A DNA stretch of 64,000 nucleotides from assembly GCF_001458175.1 (NCBI RefSeq), contig NZ_CYPW01000006.1, positions 625,554-689,553 of the forward strand. The letters are read 5' to 3'. Source of the stretch: Shimia marina. Its GTDB lineage: Bacteria; Pseudomonadota; Alphaproteobacteria; Rhodobacterales; Rhodobacteraceae. Both the position numbers and the translations under genes were made by a program. The notes under the pieces were generated by a model that was not told the DNA's origin, did no database searches, and was given only the letters and a program-made list of their open reading frames with translations. Shown here piece by piece: positions 54,768 through 64,000 of the stretch. How positions within the stretch are numbered: position 1 is the stretch's first letter; each line of letters begins with the position of its first letter.

Positions 54768-55418
54768 ATGAAAAAAATCACCCTGTCCATCTGCGCGCTG
54801 TCGACCCTTGCGCTGACCGCCTGTACCGATCCGGCCTATGTGGCGGGATCCTCTGAGGAGCGTGATGCCTATCGCCAGACCAAAGGCGGTGCGGTTCTTG
54901 GCGGCATCATCGGCGCGGGTCTGGCTGTGGCCACTGACAACAATGCGCTGGCGGGAGCGGCCATCGGGGCCGGTGCCGGCGCGCTGATTGGCAATGAGTT
55001 GGACAAACAGGAAGCGGAGTTGCGTGCGCAGCTTGATGAGGATGTGCGCATTGAAAACACTGGTGACCGTCTGATCCTGACCATGCCGCAGGACATTTTG
55101 TTTGATGTGGACAGTTTTGCCGTCAACGCCAGCCTGAAAGATGATTTGGCCAAAGTGGCGCGCAGCCTTGACGCCTATCCCGACACCACCGTGCAGGTGC
55201 TGGGCCATACCGACAACACCGGGGCCGCCAGTTACAACCAGACACTGTCAGAGCGCCGCGCCAATGCGGTGGCGGATGTGCTTTTGGACAATGGCGTCGC
55301 CTTTGGCCGCATTCAGGCCATCGGTCGGGGTGAGGATCAGCCAATTGCTTCCAACCTCGACGAAGAGGGCCGCCGTCAGAACCGTCGGGTGGAAATCGTC
55401 ATCCTGCCCAACGCGTAA
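54768..55418 (+). CDS. OmpA-family outer-membrane lipoprotein
   Basis: 216 residues. Lipobox LTAC (Cys19) for lipid anchoring. A glycine-zipper segment (GGAVLGGIIGAGLAVATD, AGAAIGAGAGALIG) precedes the OmpA C-terminal domain (about 105-216; ILFDVDSFAVNASLKDDLAKV, GHTDNTGAASYN, RRQNRRVEIVI) which holds peptidoglycan. It resembles YiaD-type proteins. A terminator lies after it. Confidence 0.93.
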   Translation: MKKITLSICALSTLALTACTDPAYVAGSSEERDAYRQTKGGAVLGGIIGAGLAVATDNNALAGAAIGAGAGALIGNELDKQEAELRAQLDEDVRIENTGDRLILTMPQDILFDVDSFAVNASLKDDLAKVARSLDAYPDTTVQVLGHTDNTGAASYNQTLSERRANAVADVLLDNGVAFGRIQAIGRGEDQPIASNLDEEGRRQNRRVEIVILPNA

Positions 55419-55446
55419 TATCTGTGTAGATGCACAGACCTTGTGG

Positions 55447-55476
55447 AAAGGCGTCGCTTGTGTGCGGCGCCTTTTG
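55447..55476 (+). terminator. intrinsic terminator after the OmpA lipoprotein gene
   Basis: Arms AAAGGCGTCGC (55447-55457) and GCGGCGCCTTT (55464-55474), one G-T pair, six-base loop, ending in TTTT. Confidence 0.8.
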
Positions 55477-55514
55477 CTTTAGCTTGAGGGTATGGCGAAC
55501 AAGGAGATGTGATC

Positions 55515-56060
55515 ATGCCCCATAAACTGCTTGGTATTTCCGGCGCATTGCGCGCGGGCTCCACCAACAAGATGCTGCTGCGTGAAGCGGCGCGGCTCTA
55601 TGGGGCTGCGGACTATGTGGAGGCGGATCTGAATCTGCCCCTCTATGACGGGGATCTGGAAAGCGAAAGCGGCCTGCCCGAAGCTGTGAACACCCTTGTG
55701 GCACAGATTGCGGAGGCGGATGCGCTGCTGATCTCCACACCGGAATATAACGCGGGTGTCACCGGTGTTTTGAAAAACGCCTTGGATTGGATCAGTCGCC
55801 ACTCTGAGAAACCAATGGTGGGCAAATCCACGGCGCTGATGAGCGCGGCGGCGGGCCGCGCAGGCGGCGTGCGGGCGCAGATGATGCTGCGCAGCTGCTT
55901 GGTGGCTTTCCGGCCGCGCATCGCCCTTGGCTCTGAATTTGGGCTGGCCAACAGCAGCAACGAGTTTGATGCGGAGGGTCGCCTGACCAGCGCGCATTAC
56001 ACCGCCTCCCTGACCGCCTTGATGGAGGCGCTCAAAGAAGACGTCGGGCAGAACCAGTAA
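55515..56060 (+). CDS. NADPH-dependent FMN reductase
   Basis: 181 residues, flavodoxin-like. The FMN-binding loop ISGALRAGSTNKMLLREA and the active-site TPEYNAGVTGVLKNALDWISR are typical of the ChrR/SsuE-type quinone or FMN reductases. ATG 55515 follows AAGGAG at eight bases. It probably uses quinones or chromate-like substrates, not resolved here. It converges on the FAD oxidoreductase, three bases apart. Confidence 0.9.
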   Translation: MPHKLLGISGALRAGSTNKMLLREAARLYGAADYVEADLNLPLYDGDLESESGLPEAVNTLVAQIAEADALLISTPEYNAGVTGVLKNALDWISRHSEKPMVGKSTALMSAAAGRAGGVRAQMMLRSCLVAFRPRIALGSEFGLANSSNEFDAEGRLTSAHYTASLTALMEALKEDVGQNQ

Positions 56061-56063
56061 AGC

Positions 56064-57098
56064 TCAGAGCGAGGCTTCAGGGCGGAAGGCGTCGGGCACG
56101 GCGTCTTTGCCCTCCAGCACCAGATCCGCCATCACTTCCCCCGCTTTTGGCCCCATGCCAAAGCCGATTTTAAAGCCGCCATTGGCAATGAAGTCTCCGC
56201 TGCGCGTGGGGTGGTCCCCCAGCATCGGCGCGCGGCTTTTGGCACGCGGGCGCACCCCGGCCCAGCGTTCAATCACCTCGGCATCGCGCAGTGTTGGCAC
56301 CGCCGCATAGGCACGCGCCAGCACGTCATCAAGTTGCGCATCGGTGCTGGTGGCATCCGCAAAGTCGCGCTCGCTGGTGGAACCAATCGCCACCGTGCCA
56401 TCCGCATGGGGTACGATGTGCACCGCATCGGCAAAGAGCTGCGGCGCTTTTGATTGGTCCAGCCGCAACAGCGCCGCCTGACCTTTCACGCCATTGCCAA
56501 CCGCTTTGCCGATCTCGTCTGACAGCGCCAGCAAGCCTTCATACCCCGTGGCCCAGATCACCTTGCCCTGCGGCATGCCGTCTTGGACGATCTCTGCACC
56601 CTTGGCGATAAGCGCGGCGGCCAGCGCGGCACAGGCGCGGCGCGGGAACATACGGCCCGTCAATGTGTCGTGGATCAGCCAGCCGGTGGGGCTGGCCGGG
56701 GCCCAGTCGCCAAGGCTGTCCTGTGGCACAATCTCCCAGATGGCTTTGCCTTGCCAAAGCTCTTTGGCGCTTTCCGCGCGGGCCTTGGCAAGTGTGAGCG
56801 CGTGTTCGTCGCGGATCGGCTGAATGCGCCCGGTGCGGCCATAGCCAGCACTCACGCCACCTGCGGCTTCCACCTCGGCCCACCAACCCTCCGCCATGAT
56901 CAGGCTGTCAAACTGAAAGGCCTTTTTGACGTTCCAGTTCTCCGGCGTGTGCGGCGCCAATGCGCCCACCAGACCGCCGCTTGCACCCGCGCCCACGCCA
57001 TTGGGATCAATCACCCGCACTCTGGCTCCGCGTTTTGCGCAGGCCCAAGCCACCGAAAGCCCAAAGGCCCCCGCGCCCATCACGGTCACATCCACCAT
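56064..57098 (-). CDS. FAD-dependent oxidoreductase (DAO family), MnmC C-terminal-like
   Basis: 344 residues. FAD-binding GAGAFG (about 7-12) near the N-terminus, RVIDPNGVGAGASGG, and the C-terminal GGFKIGFGMGPKAG glycine-rich block. It is divergent from mnmD. In gammaproteobacteria the two activities form one protein, MnmC, where this half removes the carboxymethyl group from cmnm5U. That function is inferred from position. ATG 57098 is preferred for GGGAGA upstream; an upstream frame to 57224 would overlap mnmD. Confidence 0.85.
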   Translation of the reverse strand: MVDVTVMGAGAFGLSVAWACAKRGARVRVIDPNGVGAGASGGLVGALAPHTPENWNVKKAFQFDSLIMAEGWWAEVEAAGGVSAGYGRTGRIQPIRDEHALTLAKARAESAKELWQGKAIWEIVPQDSLGDWAPASPTGWLIHDTLTGRMFPRRACAALAAALIAKGAEIVQDGMPQGKVIWATGYEGLLALSDEIGKAVGNGVKGQAALLRLDQSKAPQLFADAVHIVPHADGTVAIGSTSERDFADATSTDAQLDDVLARAYAAVPTLRDAEVIERWAGVRPRAKSRAPMLGDHPTRSGDFIANGGFKIGFGMGPKAGEVMADLVLEGKDAVPDAFRPEASL

Positions 57099-57168
57099 CG
57101 TGATCTCCCATTGCCAATGGAACAGTTTATGGTCAAATGCCGCCTGAACCTCCAAAAGGCAATGCACC

Positions 57169-57858
57169 ATGCGCAAAGAGCAGGCGGACCTTGAGTGGCG
57201 CGATGAGGCCATTCCCGTATCCACTCGGTTTGATGATCCCTACTTCAGCCTCGACAACGGGCTGGCGGAAACCCGGCATGTGTTTCTTGCTGGCAATGAT
57301 CTGCCTGCGCGTTTTGCTCCGGGATTTCACATTGCAGAGCTGGGTTTTGGCACCGGGTTGAACCTGTTGACGGTCTGGAAAGCCTGGGAGGAGGCGGGCA
57401 TGGACAGCCCGCTGCGCTTCACCTCCTTTGAGGCTTTCCCCATGCGGGCTGATGAAATGGCGCGCGCGCTTGCGGCCTTTCCGGAGGTTGCGCCCTATGC
57501 CGCGCGGCTGGTGGCGGCCTATGCAGAGGATCTCCGCCTGCGCAGTCTGGAGGGGATCTCTGCTGAGGTGGTGATTGGCGATGCGCGCGAGACCCTGCCG
57601 CAGCACAGCTTTGCTGCGGACGCCTGGTTTCTTGATGGGTTTTCCCCAGCCAAAAACCCAGAGCTCTGGAATGCCGAGTTGATGGCACAAGTGGGGCGGC
57701 ATACCTGTGCGGGCGGCACAGCCGCCACCTATACAGCGGCAGGTTTTGTGCGCCGGGGGCTGGAAGCGGCTGGATTTGACGTGACCCGCGTGCCGGGATT
57801 TGGCCGCAAGCGCCATATGACCCGCTGCACCAAGCCGTCGGACACGCCTTCCCCATGA
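57169..57858 (+). CDS. mnmD: tRNA mnm5s2U34 methyltransferase domain protein (MnmD)
   Basis: 229 residues, SAM-dependent. ELGFGTGLNLL is motif I (about 61-71) and DAWFLDGFSPAKNPELW the catalytic family signature. RRGLEAAGFDVTRVPGFGRKRHMTR closes the protein. It methylates nm5U to mnm5U in the wobble position. Its ATG overlaps none; the EamA gene start overlaps its stop (ATGA). Confidence 0.93.
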   Translation: MRKEQADLEWRDEAIPVSTRFDDPYFSLDNGLAETRHVFLAGNDLPARFAPGFHIAELGFGTGLNLLTVWKAWEEAGMDSPLRFTSFEAFPMRADEMARALAAFPEVAPYAARLVAAYAEDLRLRSLEGISAEVVIGDARETLPQHSFAADAWFLDGFSPAKNPELWNAELMAQVGRHTCAGGTAATYTAAGFVRRGLEAAGFDVTRVPGFGRKRHMTRCTKPSDTPSP

Positions 57859-58736
57859 CACAAAACGCTCCGTCGCAGGCGAACAACCGCCTTGGTATTC
57901 TGCTGATGACAGTGACCACTTTGGTCTTTGCGCTCCAAGATGGGGTCTCTCGCCATTTGGCAGGGGAATATAACACCTATCTGGTGGTGATGATCCGCTA
58001 CTGGTTCTTTGCCCTGTTTGTACTGGCGCTCTCGTCACGCCAAAGCGGCGGATTGCGGCAGGTCATGCAGACCAACCACCTCTGGATGCAAGTAGGGCGC
58101 GGCGCGCTTCTGGCGCTGGAGATTTGTGTGACGGTCTATGCCTTCACATTGCTGGGGCTGACCGAAACCCATGCGATCTTCATTTGCTACCCGCTGATCA
58201 TCGCTGCGCTCTCCGGCCCTGTGCTGGGGGAAAAAGTGGGCTGGCGGCGCTGGTCGGCGATTGGCGTCGGCGCGATGGGTGTGATGATCATTCTGCAGCC
58301 CGGCTCTGGCGTGTTCAGCCCTGCTGCCGTGGTGCCTCTGATTGGGGCTTTGATGTTTGCGCTCTATGGTCTGATGACCCGCTATGTTGCCCGTGGCGAT
58401 ACGGCCCAGACCAGCTTCTTTTACACCGGCACCGTGGGCTGCGTGGTGATGACGGCGATTGGGGTGTTTTTCTGGGAACCCATCGCTGGGCCCGATTGGT
58501 TCTGGATGGCGCTTTTGTGTTGCTCCGGTGTTTTTGGGCACTGGCTCCTGATCCGCACCTATGATGTTGCCGAAGCCAGCGCGGTGCAGCCCTTTGCCTA
58601 TCTGCAACTGCCCTTTGCGGCGGCGTTGGGCATGGTGGCCTTTGGGGAAACCCTGCGCAGCAACGTGGCGATTGGCGCTGCGATTGTACTTGGCGCGGGG
58701 CTCTTCACATGGTGGCGGGAGCGGCAGGCGCGCTGA
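57855..58736 (+). CDS. EamA-family drug/metabolite exporter
   Basis: 293 residues, ten predicted membrane segments in two EamA repeats (about 10-135 and 150-285). Motifs such as ICYPLIIAALSGPVLGEKVGW and VQPFAYLQLPFAAALGMVAFGE are typical of EamA/RhaT transporters. ATG 57855 overlaps mnmD. Substrate unknown. Confidence 0.9.
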   Translation: MTQNAPSQANNRLGILLMTVTTLVFALQDGVSRHLAGEYNTYLVVMIRYWFFALFVLALSSRQSGGLRQVMQTNHLWMQVGRGALLALEICVTVYAFTLLGLTETHAIFICYPLIIAALSGPVLGEKVGWRRWSAIGVGAMGVMIILQPGSGVFSPAAVVPLIGALMFALYGLMTRYVARGDTAQTSFFYTGTVGCVVMTAIGVFFWEPIAGPDWFWMALLCCSGVFGHWLLIRTYDVAEASAVQPFAYLQLPFAAALGMVAFGETLRSNVAIGAAIVLGAGLFTWWRERQAR

Positions 58737-58775
58737 GCGCTGTGGGCATCTGCGCGCTTTGCCCTATCTGGTGCC

Positions 58776-60725
58776 TTATCGGGGGCGGATCGTGCGTCCG
58801 GTGATTTCACGGCTGAACGGCACGGGATGGGGATCCTGCCCCAGCCGCGCGCGATAGACCGGCAGGCTCTCAGAGACCCGCATCACATAGTTGCGGGTTT
58901 CATTGAACGGGATCATTTCAATCCAGTCGATCATCGCCTCCACCGAGCCGCCGCGCGGATCACCATTATTGGCCATCCAGCGCGTTGGGCGACGGGGCCC
59001 GGCGTTATAAGCGGCTGCAATCATGATGATATTGCCGTCAAACTGTTCTGCCAGATCGGCGAGAAAGGCACTGCCAAGGCGCGCGTTATATTTCGGATCT
59101 CTGGTCAGGTTGCCCAGCACATAGACTTCGCCGATGTCCTTGGAGACATCCCGCGCCGTGCCCGGCATCAGCTGCATCAAGCCGCGCGCACCGGCGTGGC
59201 TCACCACCACAGGATCAAATTCACTTTCGCGGCGCGCAATGGCCAGCGACAGCTCATCCGGCACAGGCAGCTTTTGCTCTGCCAGCGGATGCAGCGGATA
59301 ATAGGGCCCCGGCAGGGTCACCCCCATGCGCACCATCTGTTTGCCCAGCATCACCGCCACATGCGGCTGTCCCAGATCCAGCGCCATCTGCCCCATCTGC
59401 CCCAGCGCCATACGATCCTGCGATTCGCTCAGATGCACCCAGAAACGTTCGGCCAGATCCAGCTCTCCTGCGGCCAGCAGGCTGCGGGCGGCCTGATGCA
59501 CGCTGCTCTCTGTCCAGGAGGCCTTGCGCCAGTCCGGGAAGGTCTCTGTGCCATTCAGCGCGCGGTCATAGGCAATACCCGCTTTTTCTGCGGCCAGCAG
59601 CCCATAAAAACTGGTCTGATGGGCACCGCCCGCCACATAGGCCTGCTGGGCGGTCTCAGCATCGCCCATGGCCTCATAGGCGCGGCCCATCCAATAGCCC
59701 GCGCGGCCCAGAGAAATCGGGGTTTCCACACTGCGGGCAAAATTCAGAAAATGCGCTGCCGCCTCTTCCGGGCGGTTGAGAAACCGCAGCGCGACATAGC
59801 CCGCAAGCCATTCACAATCGGCATAGGCATAGCCCGCTTCCGGCGTGAGCCGGTGGGTTGAGGCCAGCGCATAGGCGGTTTTATAGTTGCCTGCCCGCAT
59901 CTGGCTGCGCATCAGTGACCGTCGGCGCGGGGCCCATTCTTCTGCCACACCCAACGTGTTTGCCCGGCTGCGGTCCAGAACAAGCTCAATCGTACTGTCG
60001 TCACGGTCCTTGCGGTGGCGCCAGACAAACCGCTCATGGGCCAGCCCGGCATCTTCTTGCAGATCTGCCGGCACCGCGGCAATCAACCCATCCACGCCGT
60101 TGACCATGGCGCGCAGCCCCAGCCGTGCCTTGGCCAGCGCCATCCAGCCCTCAGAGACATGGGGGTACATGGCCTCAGAATTGCTTTTCCAGGCTTTCCA
60201 CAACATCGCATCCAGCCGCGCGGTGTGGTGGGGCGCAAGCAGATCGCCATAGCGGCGCAGATAAAGCGCATGGGTCTGATCCGACATCGGCAGCGTGCGC
60301 CATGCCAACACCACAGAGGCCTGCGCCGCGCCGGTTTCGCCCGCTTTTTCCAGAACCTTTGCTTGCGCCAGCGTGCCTTCGGCGGTCTGGGCATTGCCAT
60401 GCACAAAAAACGACAGCGCCGTTTCATGGGAGACGTCTTCAAAGGCAGGTTCGGATTGCTTGCGCAGATAGGGCAGGCCGGGCCAGTCCGCACGCCGGTT
60501 GAGAAAGGCCACCACGTCGTCTGCAGAGCCTTCTCCGGCGCGCAGCCGGTGCCATTCGATGATGTCCTTGGTGGCGGGATCGCTCTTGCGCACGGCGCGG
60601 GTGGCCCCGCTCCAATCCTTTGCACGCACCGAAGACATGGCGCTGCGCAGGGCGTCGCGATCCTGCGCGCTTACCGGCAGGGCCATGCACAAGGCCACAA
60701 ACAGTGTCAGAAAAAGACGCAACAT
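58776..60725 (-). CDS. slt: soluble lytic murein transglycosylase (Slt70 type)
   Basis: 649 residues. Signal peptide MLRLFLTLFVALCMALPVSAQ. A long helical U-shaped domain (about 30-450) precedes the goose-type catalytic domain with AIARRESEFDPVVVSHAGA, where Glu is catalytic, and GLMQLMPGTA. It cuts peptidoglycan with 1,6-anhydro products. ATG 60725 is preferred to an earlier frame at 60779. It is divergent from dapA. Confidence 0.94.
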   Translation of the reverse strand: MLRLFLTLFVALCMALPVSAQDRDALRSAMSSVRAKDWSGATRAVRKSDPATKDIIEWHRLRAGEGSADDVVAFLNRRADWPGLPYLRKQSEPAFEDVSHETALSFFVHGNAQTAEGTLAQAKVLEKAGETGAAQASVVLAWRTLPMSDQTHALYLRRYGDLLAPHHTARLDAMLWKAWKSNSEAMYPHVSEGWMALAKARLGLRAMVNGVDGLIAAVPADLQEDAGLAHERFVWRHRKDRDDSTIELVLDRSRANTLGVAEEWAPRRRSLMRSQMRAGNYKTAYALASTHRLTPEAGYAYADCEWLAGYVALRFLNRPEEAAAHFLNFARSVETPISLGRAGYWMGRAYEAMGDAETAQQAYVAGGAHQTSFYGLLAAEKAGIAYDRALNGTETFPDWRKASWTESSVHQAARSLLAAGELDLAERFWVHLSESQDRMALGQMGQMALDLGQPHVAVMLGKQMVRMGVTLPGPYYPLHPLAEQKLPVPDELSLAIARRESEFDPVVVSHAGARGLMQLMPGTARDVSKDIGEVYVLGNLTRDPKYNARLGSAFLADLAEQFDGNIIMIAAAYNAGPRRPTRWMANNGDPRGGSVEAMIDWIEMIPFNETRNYVMRVSESLPVYRARLGQDPHPVPFSREITGRTIRPR

Positions 60726-60801
60726 GGCTTGCAATTTCCTATGCCAGACAGGATAGAAACCGCAAGATACGCCGCGCACCCTGTGTTCTCAACTCACAAT
60801 C

Positions 60802-60830
60802 TTGGCAAGTTGGCAACTTCCCGCTAGGGT
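60802..60830 (+). promoter_or_regulatory. candidate dapA promoter
   Basis: TTGGCA (60802-60807), 17-base spacer, TAGGGT (60825-60830). The -35 box is good, the -10 weak. Confidence 0.4.
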
Positions 60831-60890
60831 CCGCGCGGTTTTGATAGATCGGGCAATTCCGCCCAGCTGCGCATAAAAAAGGAGCGTGCC

Positions 60891-61763
60891 ATGTTCAAAG
60901 GGTCTTACCCCGCACTCGTCACGCCGTTTACGAACGGCGAGCTGGATTTGGAAACGCTCAAGAAACTGGTGGAATGGCACATTGGGGAAGGCACCAATGG
61001 CTTTGTGCCGGTGGGCACCACCGGTGAAAGCCCCACCCTGAGCCATGCCGAGCATGAAGCTGTGGTGGAAGAAGTGGTGCGCGCCTCTGCGGGCCGTGTG
61101 CCGGTGATTGCCGGGGCGGGCTCCAACAACACGCTCGAAGCGATCGGGCTGGCCCAGCATGCTGAAAAAGTTGGGGCGGATGCGATTCTGGTTGTGACGC
61201 CTTACTACAACAAACCCACCCAACGTGGGCTGATTGCGCATTTCACCGCCATCCATGATTGCTGTTCCTTGCCGATCATAATCTACAACATCCCGGGCCG
61301 CTCTGTGGTGGATATGAGCCCTGAGACCATGGGCGAACTTGCCAAGCTGGAGCGCATCGTGGGTGTGAAAGACGCCACCGGCGATCTGGCCCGGGTAAGC
61401 CAGCAACGCGCCGCCTGTGGTGCCGATTTCATTCAGCTCTCCGGCGAAGACGCCACCGCGCTGGGGTTCAACGCCCATGGCGGCGTCGGCTGCATCTCTG
61501 TCACCGCAAATGTGGCGCCTAAACTTTGCGCCGAATTTCAGGCCGCCATGCTGGCGGGCGATTATGCCAAAGCACTGGAGTATCAGGACAAGCTGATGCC
61601 GCTGCATGAGGCGATTTTTGTGGAGCCGGGCCTTGTGGGGGCAAAATACGCCCTGTCGCGCCTGGGTCTGTGCAACGAAGAAGTCCGCCTGCCCCTAACC
61701 GGCCTGTCGGATGCGACCAAAACGCAGATCGATGCTGCCATGGCCCATGCCGGGCTGATTTAA
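60891..61763 (+). CDS. dapA: 4-hydroxy-tetrahydrodipicolinate synthase
   Basis: 290 residues. First committed step of lysine and diaminopimelate synthesis. Schiff-base Lys160 in GVKDATGD, Tyr132 in IYNIPGRS, Thr43-Thr44 in GTTGES. ATG 60891 follows AGGAGCGTGCC. A terminator follows at 61808. Confidence 0.96.
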   Translation: MFKGSYPALVTPFTNGELDLETLKKLVEWHIGEGTNGFVPVGTTGESPTLSHAEHEAVVEEVVRASAGRVPVIAGAGSNNTLEAIGLAQHAEKVGADAILVVTPYYNKPTQRGLIAHFTAIHDCCSLPIIIYNIPGRSVVDMSPETMGELAKLERIVGVKDATGDLARVSQQRAACGADFIQLSGEDATALGFNAHGGVGCISVTANVAPKLCAEFQAAMLAGDYAKALEYQDKLMPLHEAIFVEPGLVGAKYALSRLGLCNEEVRLPLTGLSDATKTQIDAAMAHAGLI

Positions 61764-61807
61764 GGCCTCTGTCCTCCTATGGTTTCAAAGGGGCTCCCGC
61801 CCCAAAG

Positions 61808-61833
61808 AGAAGCGCCCAACGGGCGCTTCTTTT
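61808..61833 (+). terminator. dapA intrinsic terminator
   Basis: Perfect arms AGAAGCGCCC (61808-61817) and GGGCGCTTCT (61821-61830) around AAC, then TTT. Confidence 0.85.
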
Positions 61834-61892
61834 GCGTTGGGCGTGGCTCAGCTGCCGCTGAGCCTGTGGCGCGCGTTTTCTGGCCTTCCTCT

Positions 61893-61946
61893 TGACGCAA
61901 ATATCCCGGGGTGAATTGGCCGCAGGCCAAGAGGGGCTGGCCCCTC
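61893..61946. repeat. Roseobacter-type intergenic element with two hairpins (3' of ubiB)
   Basis: Contains the sequence TGACGCAAATATCCCGGGG followed by TTGGCC-GCA-GGCCAA (61916-61930) and GAGGGGC-TG-GCCCCTC (61931-61946). I recall very similar motifs in many Rhodobacterales intergenic regions. It lies downstream of ubiB and may serve as 3' processing or termination element. I see only one copy in this window. Confidence 0.55.
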
Positions 61947-61962
61947 TCTCCCGCGTGCGCAC

Positions 61963-63492
61963 CTACAGCGTGAAGCCGACCATCATGAGTGCACCGGTGG
62001 CCAGTCCACCAATCAGCACGCCCCCAATCAACCAGGCCCAGGGGCGCGGCGTTTCAGCCGGCGCTGTCTCCGACTGCGCAATCAGGGTGGCTTCGACAAT
62101 GCCGGGCAGCCGTGGCCCAAAGCGCGCCAGAATCTTGGCGGTTTTCACCAGATCACCCAGCACCGCCCGCGGGCCAATGCTGTCGCGGATGTAGCTGGTG
62201 ACCACCGGTTTCGCCACATCCCAGATGTTCACACGAGAATCCAACGAGCGCGCCACGCCTTCGACCACCACCATGGTGCGTTGCAGCAGGATCAGCTCGG
62301 TGCGGGTTTCCATGCCAAAGCGCTCGGTCACCTCAAACAGATAGTTGAGCAGCCGCCCCATGGAAATGTGATCGGCATCCATGCCAAAGATCGGCTCCCC
62401 AACCGCACGCAGCGCGCGGGCAAATTCATCCACATCCTGATCCGCTGGCACATAGCCGGCTTCAAAATGCACCTCCGCCACGCGTTTGTAATCGCGCTGA
62501 ATGAAGCCAAACAGGATCTCCGCATAGACTCGGCGGGTGTATTCATCAATGTGGCCCATGATGCCAAAATCATAGGCGATGATATCGCCACTGGCGGCGA
62601 CCTTCATATTCCCCTGATGCATATCCGCGTGGAAAAACCCATCGCGCAGCGCATGATTGAGAAACAGTTCCAACACCCGGGCGCCCAGTTTCTGACGATC
62701 ATGACCTGCTGCATCCAGCGCGGCATTGTCGCCAATCGGCGTGCCCTCGGCCCAGCCCAGCGTCATCACCCGTTTGGCGGAGTAAGCCCAGTTGACCGTG
62801 GGCACCTGAAATCCATCATCCTCTGCGGTATTGGCGGCAAACTCGCTGGCCGATGCGGCTTCAAGGCGCAGATCCAGCTCCCCGGTCACCACGCCGTCAA
62901 AATGCTCAATCACCTCAATCGGGCGCAGGCGGCGCGAGGCCGGAGAGAGCGCAGCAATCATATTGGCGGCAAAGTAGAAGGCATCCACATCCTTGCGGAA
63001 GGCCCGCTCAATACCCGGTCGCAGCACTTTGACAGCGACCTCTTCGCCGGTGCTCGCCAGTCGGGCGCGGTGCACCTGTGCAATGGAGGCTGCGGCGACA
63101 GGTTCGGAAAACTCAGAAAAGACCGAATCCGCATCCAGCCCCAGTTCGCGCGCGACTTCTGCTTTGGCTTCAGCCACGGAAAACGGTGGCAGCTTATCCT
63201 GCAACACCCGCAGTTGCGTGGCCAGATCCGCGCCCACCACATCAGGTCGGGTGGAGAGCACCTGGCCAAATTTGATGTAGGCCGGACCCAGAGCCGTCAG
63301 TGCGCGGGGCAGGGGCGGCACATCTGTGTCGCCTTTGATGGCCAGCCATTGAAACGGCCAGGCCAGCGTGCGCAGCACAATGCGCACGTGACGCGGCGCT
63401 TCAAAGGCGTCAAGCACCGCTTCCATGGCACCCGCACGTTCCAACGTGGCCCCGGTGCGGATCAGGCGAATGAGATTATGCGGCCCTCTCAC
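61963..63492 (-). CDS. ubiB: ubiquinone biosynthesis protein kinase-like UbiB
   Basis: 509 residues, atypical ABC1/ADCK kinase. The KxGQ motif ([13 protein letters not shown]), the Ala-rich loop ([11 protein letters not shown]) and AYDFGIMGH are intact. Two membrane segments lie at the C-terminus ([19 protein letters not shown]), as typical of bacterial UbiB. It supports ubiquinone synthesis, probably as ATPase acting on lipid intermediates. ATG 63492 overlaps the ubiE stop. Confidence 0.95.
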   Translation of the reverse strand: MRGPHNLIRLIRTGATLERAGAMEAVLDAFEAPRHVRIVLRTLAWPFQWLAIKGDTDVPPLPRALTALGPAYIKFGQVLSTRPDVVGADLATQLRVLQDKLPPFSVAEAKAEVARELGLDADSVFSEFSEPVAAASIAQVHRARLASTGEEVAVKVLRPGIERAFRKDVDAFYFAANMIAALSPASRRLRPIEVIEHFDGVVTGELDLRLEAASASEFAANTAEDDGFQVPTVNWAYSAKRVMTLGWAEGTPIGDNAALDAAGHDRQKLGARVLELFLNHALRDGFFHADMHQGNMKVAASGDIIAYDFGIMGHIDEYTRRVYAEILFGFIQRDYKRVAEVHFEAGYVPADQDVDEFARALRAVGEPIFGMDADHISMGRLLNYLFEVTERFGMETRTELILLQRTMVVVEGVARSLDSRVNIWDVAKPVVTSYIRDSIGPRAVLGDLVKTAKILARFGPRLPGIVEATLIAQSETAPAETPRPWAWLIGGVLIGGLATGALMMVGFTL

Positions 63493-64000
63493 AGCTTCCA
63501 GCCCGAATGCAGCGCGGCAATGCCCATGGTCAGATTGCGGTATTTCGCATTCTCGAATCCGGCGGCTTTCACCATATCAAGGAAGGTCTCCTGATCGGGG
63601 AATTTGCGGATCGATTCGACCAGATATTGATAGCTGTCACGGTCATTTGCGATCACCTGCCCCATGCGCGGGATGATGTTGAAGGAATAGAGGTCATAGA
63701 CCTTCTGCATCATGTCATTGGGGATCTGGGAAAACTCCAGCACCATCAGGCGCCCGCCCGGTTTGAGCACGCGAAACGCCTCATTCAAGGCTTCCTGTGG
63801 GCGGGTTACATTGCGAATGCCAAAGCTGATTGTGTAGACATCAAAAGTGTTGTCCTCAAACGGCAGCGCCATGGCGTCGCCCACAACCCAATCAAGGCTC
63901 TCGGCCATATCATCGGCCTCCGCCCGCTTGCGCCCTTCCACCAGCATCGGCTCGGTCAGATCGCAGACCGTCGCATGGCCAGATCCGGCGCGATTGAGAA
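63489..64000 (-). CDS. ubiE: ubiquinone/menaquinone C-methyltransferase, cut by the window edge
   Basis: At least 170 residues are visible; the 5' part lies beyond 64000. The frame remains open past the first ATG seen (63947) up to the edge, with [19 protein letters not shown] there. Family motifs [34 protein letters not shown] and [14 protein letters not shown] are present. It performs a C-methylation in ubiquinone synthesis. Operon with ubiB through an ATGA overlap. Confidence 0.95.
   Translation of the reverse strand, partial: LNRAGSGHATVCDLTEPMLVEGRKRAEADDMAESLDWVVGDAMALPFEDNTFDVYTISFGIRNVTRPQEALNEAFRVLKPGGRLMVLEFSQIPNDMMQKVYDLYSFNIIPRMGQVIANDRDSYQYLVESIRKFPDQETFLDMVKAAGFENAKYRNLTMGIAALHSGWKL

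Noticed and set aside
1-64000. CRISPR array, integrase, transposase, prophage or toxin-antitoxin genes
   Set aside because: No regularly spaced repeats and no proteins of these classes seen on either strand.

Overview
The window looks like chromosomal DNA from a marine alphaproteobacterium of the Rhodobacterales (Roseobacter group). The evidence is the closest family resemblance of most proteins, the high-GC sense codons, the ubiquinone genes, the long-form ribosome hibernation factor next to lptB, a BacNav-type sodium channel, and a bimodular NodH-like sulfotransferase. I see no prophage, insertion sequence, integrase, rRNA operon or CRISPR array. One tRNA (Leu-CAG) is present.

Layout. 0-3 kb: a nitrilase-family amidase with a MarR regulator, convergent to ubiG, then a proline iminopeptidase. 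3.1-4.6 kb: a lone oligopeptide-type binding protein with a twin-arginine signal. 4.6-10.2 kb: the rimP-nusA-ylxR-infB translation/transcription operon, with a terminator-like hairpin in its leader and a strong terminator at its end. 10.2-13 kb, minus strand: a 41-residue protein, then peptidyl-prolyl isomerase, argJ and mutT. 13.2-18.6 kb: secA followed by two envelope genes (an exported unknown, and a PstS-like/OmpA fusion). 18.6-21 kb: radC, a solute-binding protein and an unknown. 21.1-24.4 kb: dnaK-dnaJ behind a good RpoH-type promoter. 24.5-25.7 kb: an AlkB homologue and an SH3-domain protein.

25.7-41.6 kb is a surface-polysaccharide region: KpsM-like permease, PAP phosphatase (cysQ), kdsB, four glycosyltransferases, two nucleotide-sugar epimerases plus a CapD-like dehydratase, Wza, galU, galE and a two-domain sulfotransferase. 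PAPS-dependent sulfotransferase plus PAP phosphatase in one cluster suggests a sulfated capsule or exopolysaccharide. 41.6-47.4 kb holds the envelope/nitrogen-PTS block rnd-kdsD-lptC-lptA-lptB-hpf-ptsN, in which the rpoN often found between lptB and hpf is missing, and a small kinase-like protein.

47.4-64 kb is a mixture of housekeeping and accessory genes: a polar amino-acid ABC transporter, tRNA-Leu, an NDUFA9-like protein, a voltage-gated sodium channel, a sterol-desaturase-like hydroxylase with its TetR regulator, an Ada-like methyltransferase, an OmpA lipoprotein, an NADPH-FMN reductase, a split MnmC pair (FAD oxidoreductase and mnmD), an EamA exporter, a soluble lytic transglycosylase, dapA, and ubiB-ubiE, the last cut by the window edge. 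No complete undescribed defence or mobile system is visible. The best leads are the sulfated-polysaccharide cluster, two very small genes, the attenuator-like rimP leader, and the exported pair behind secA.
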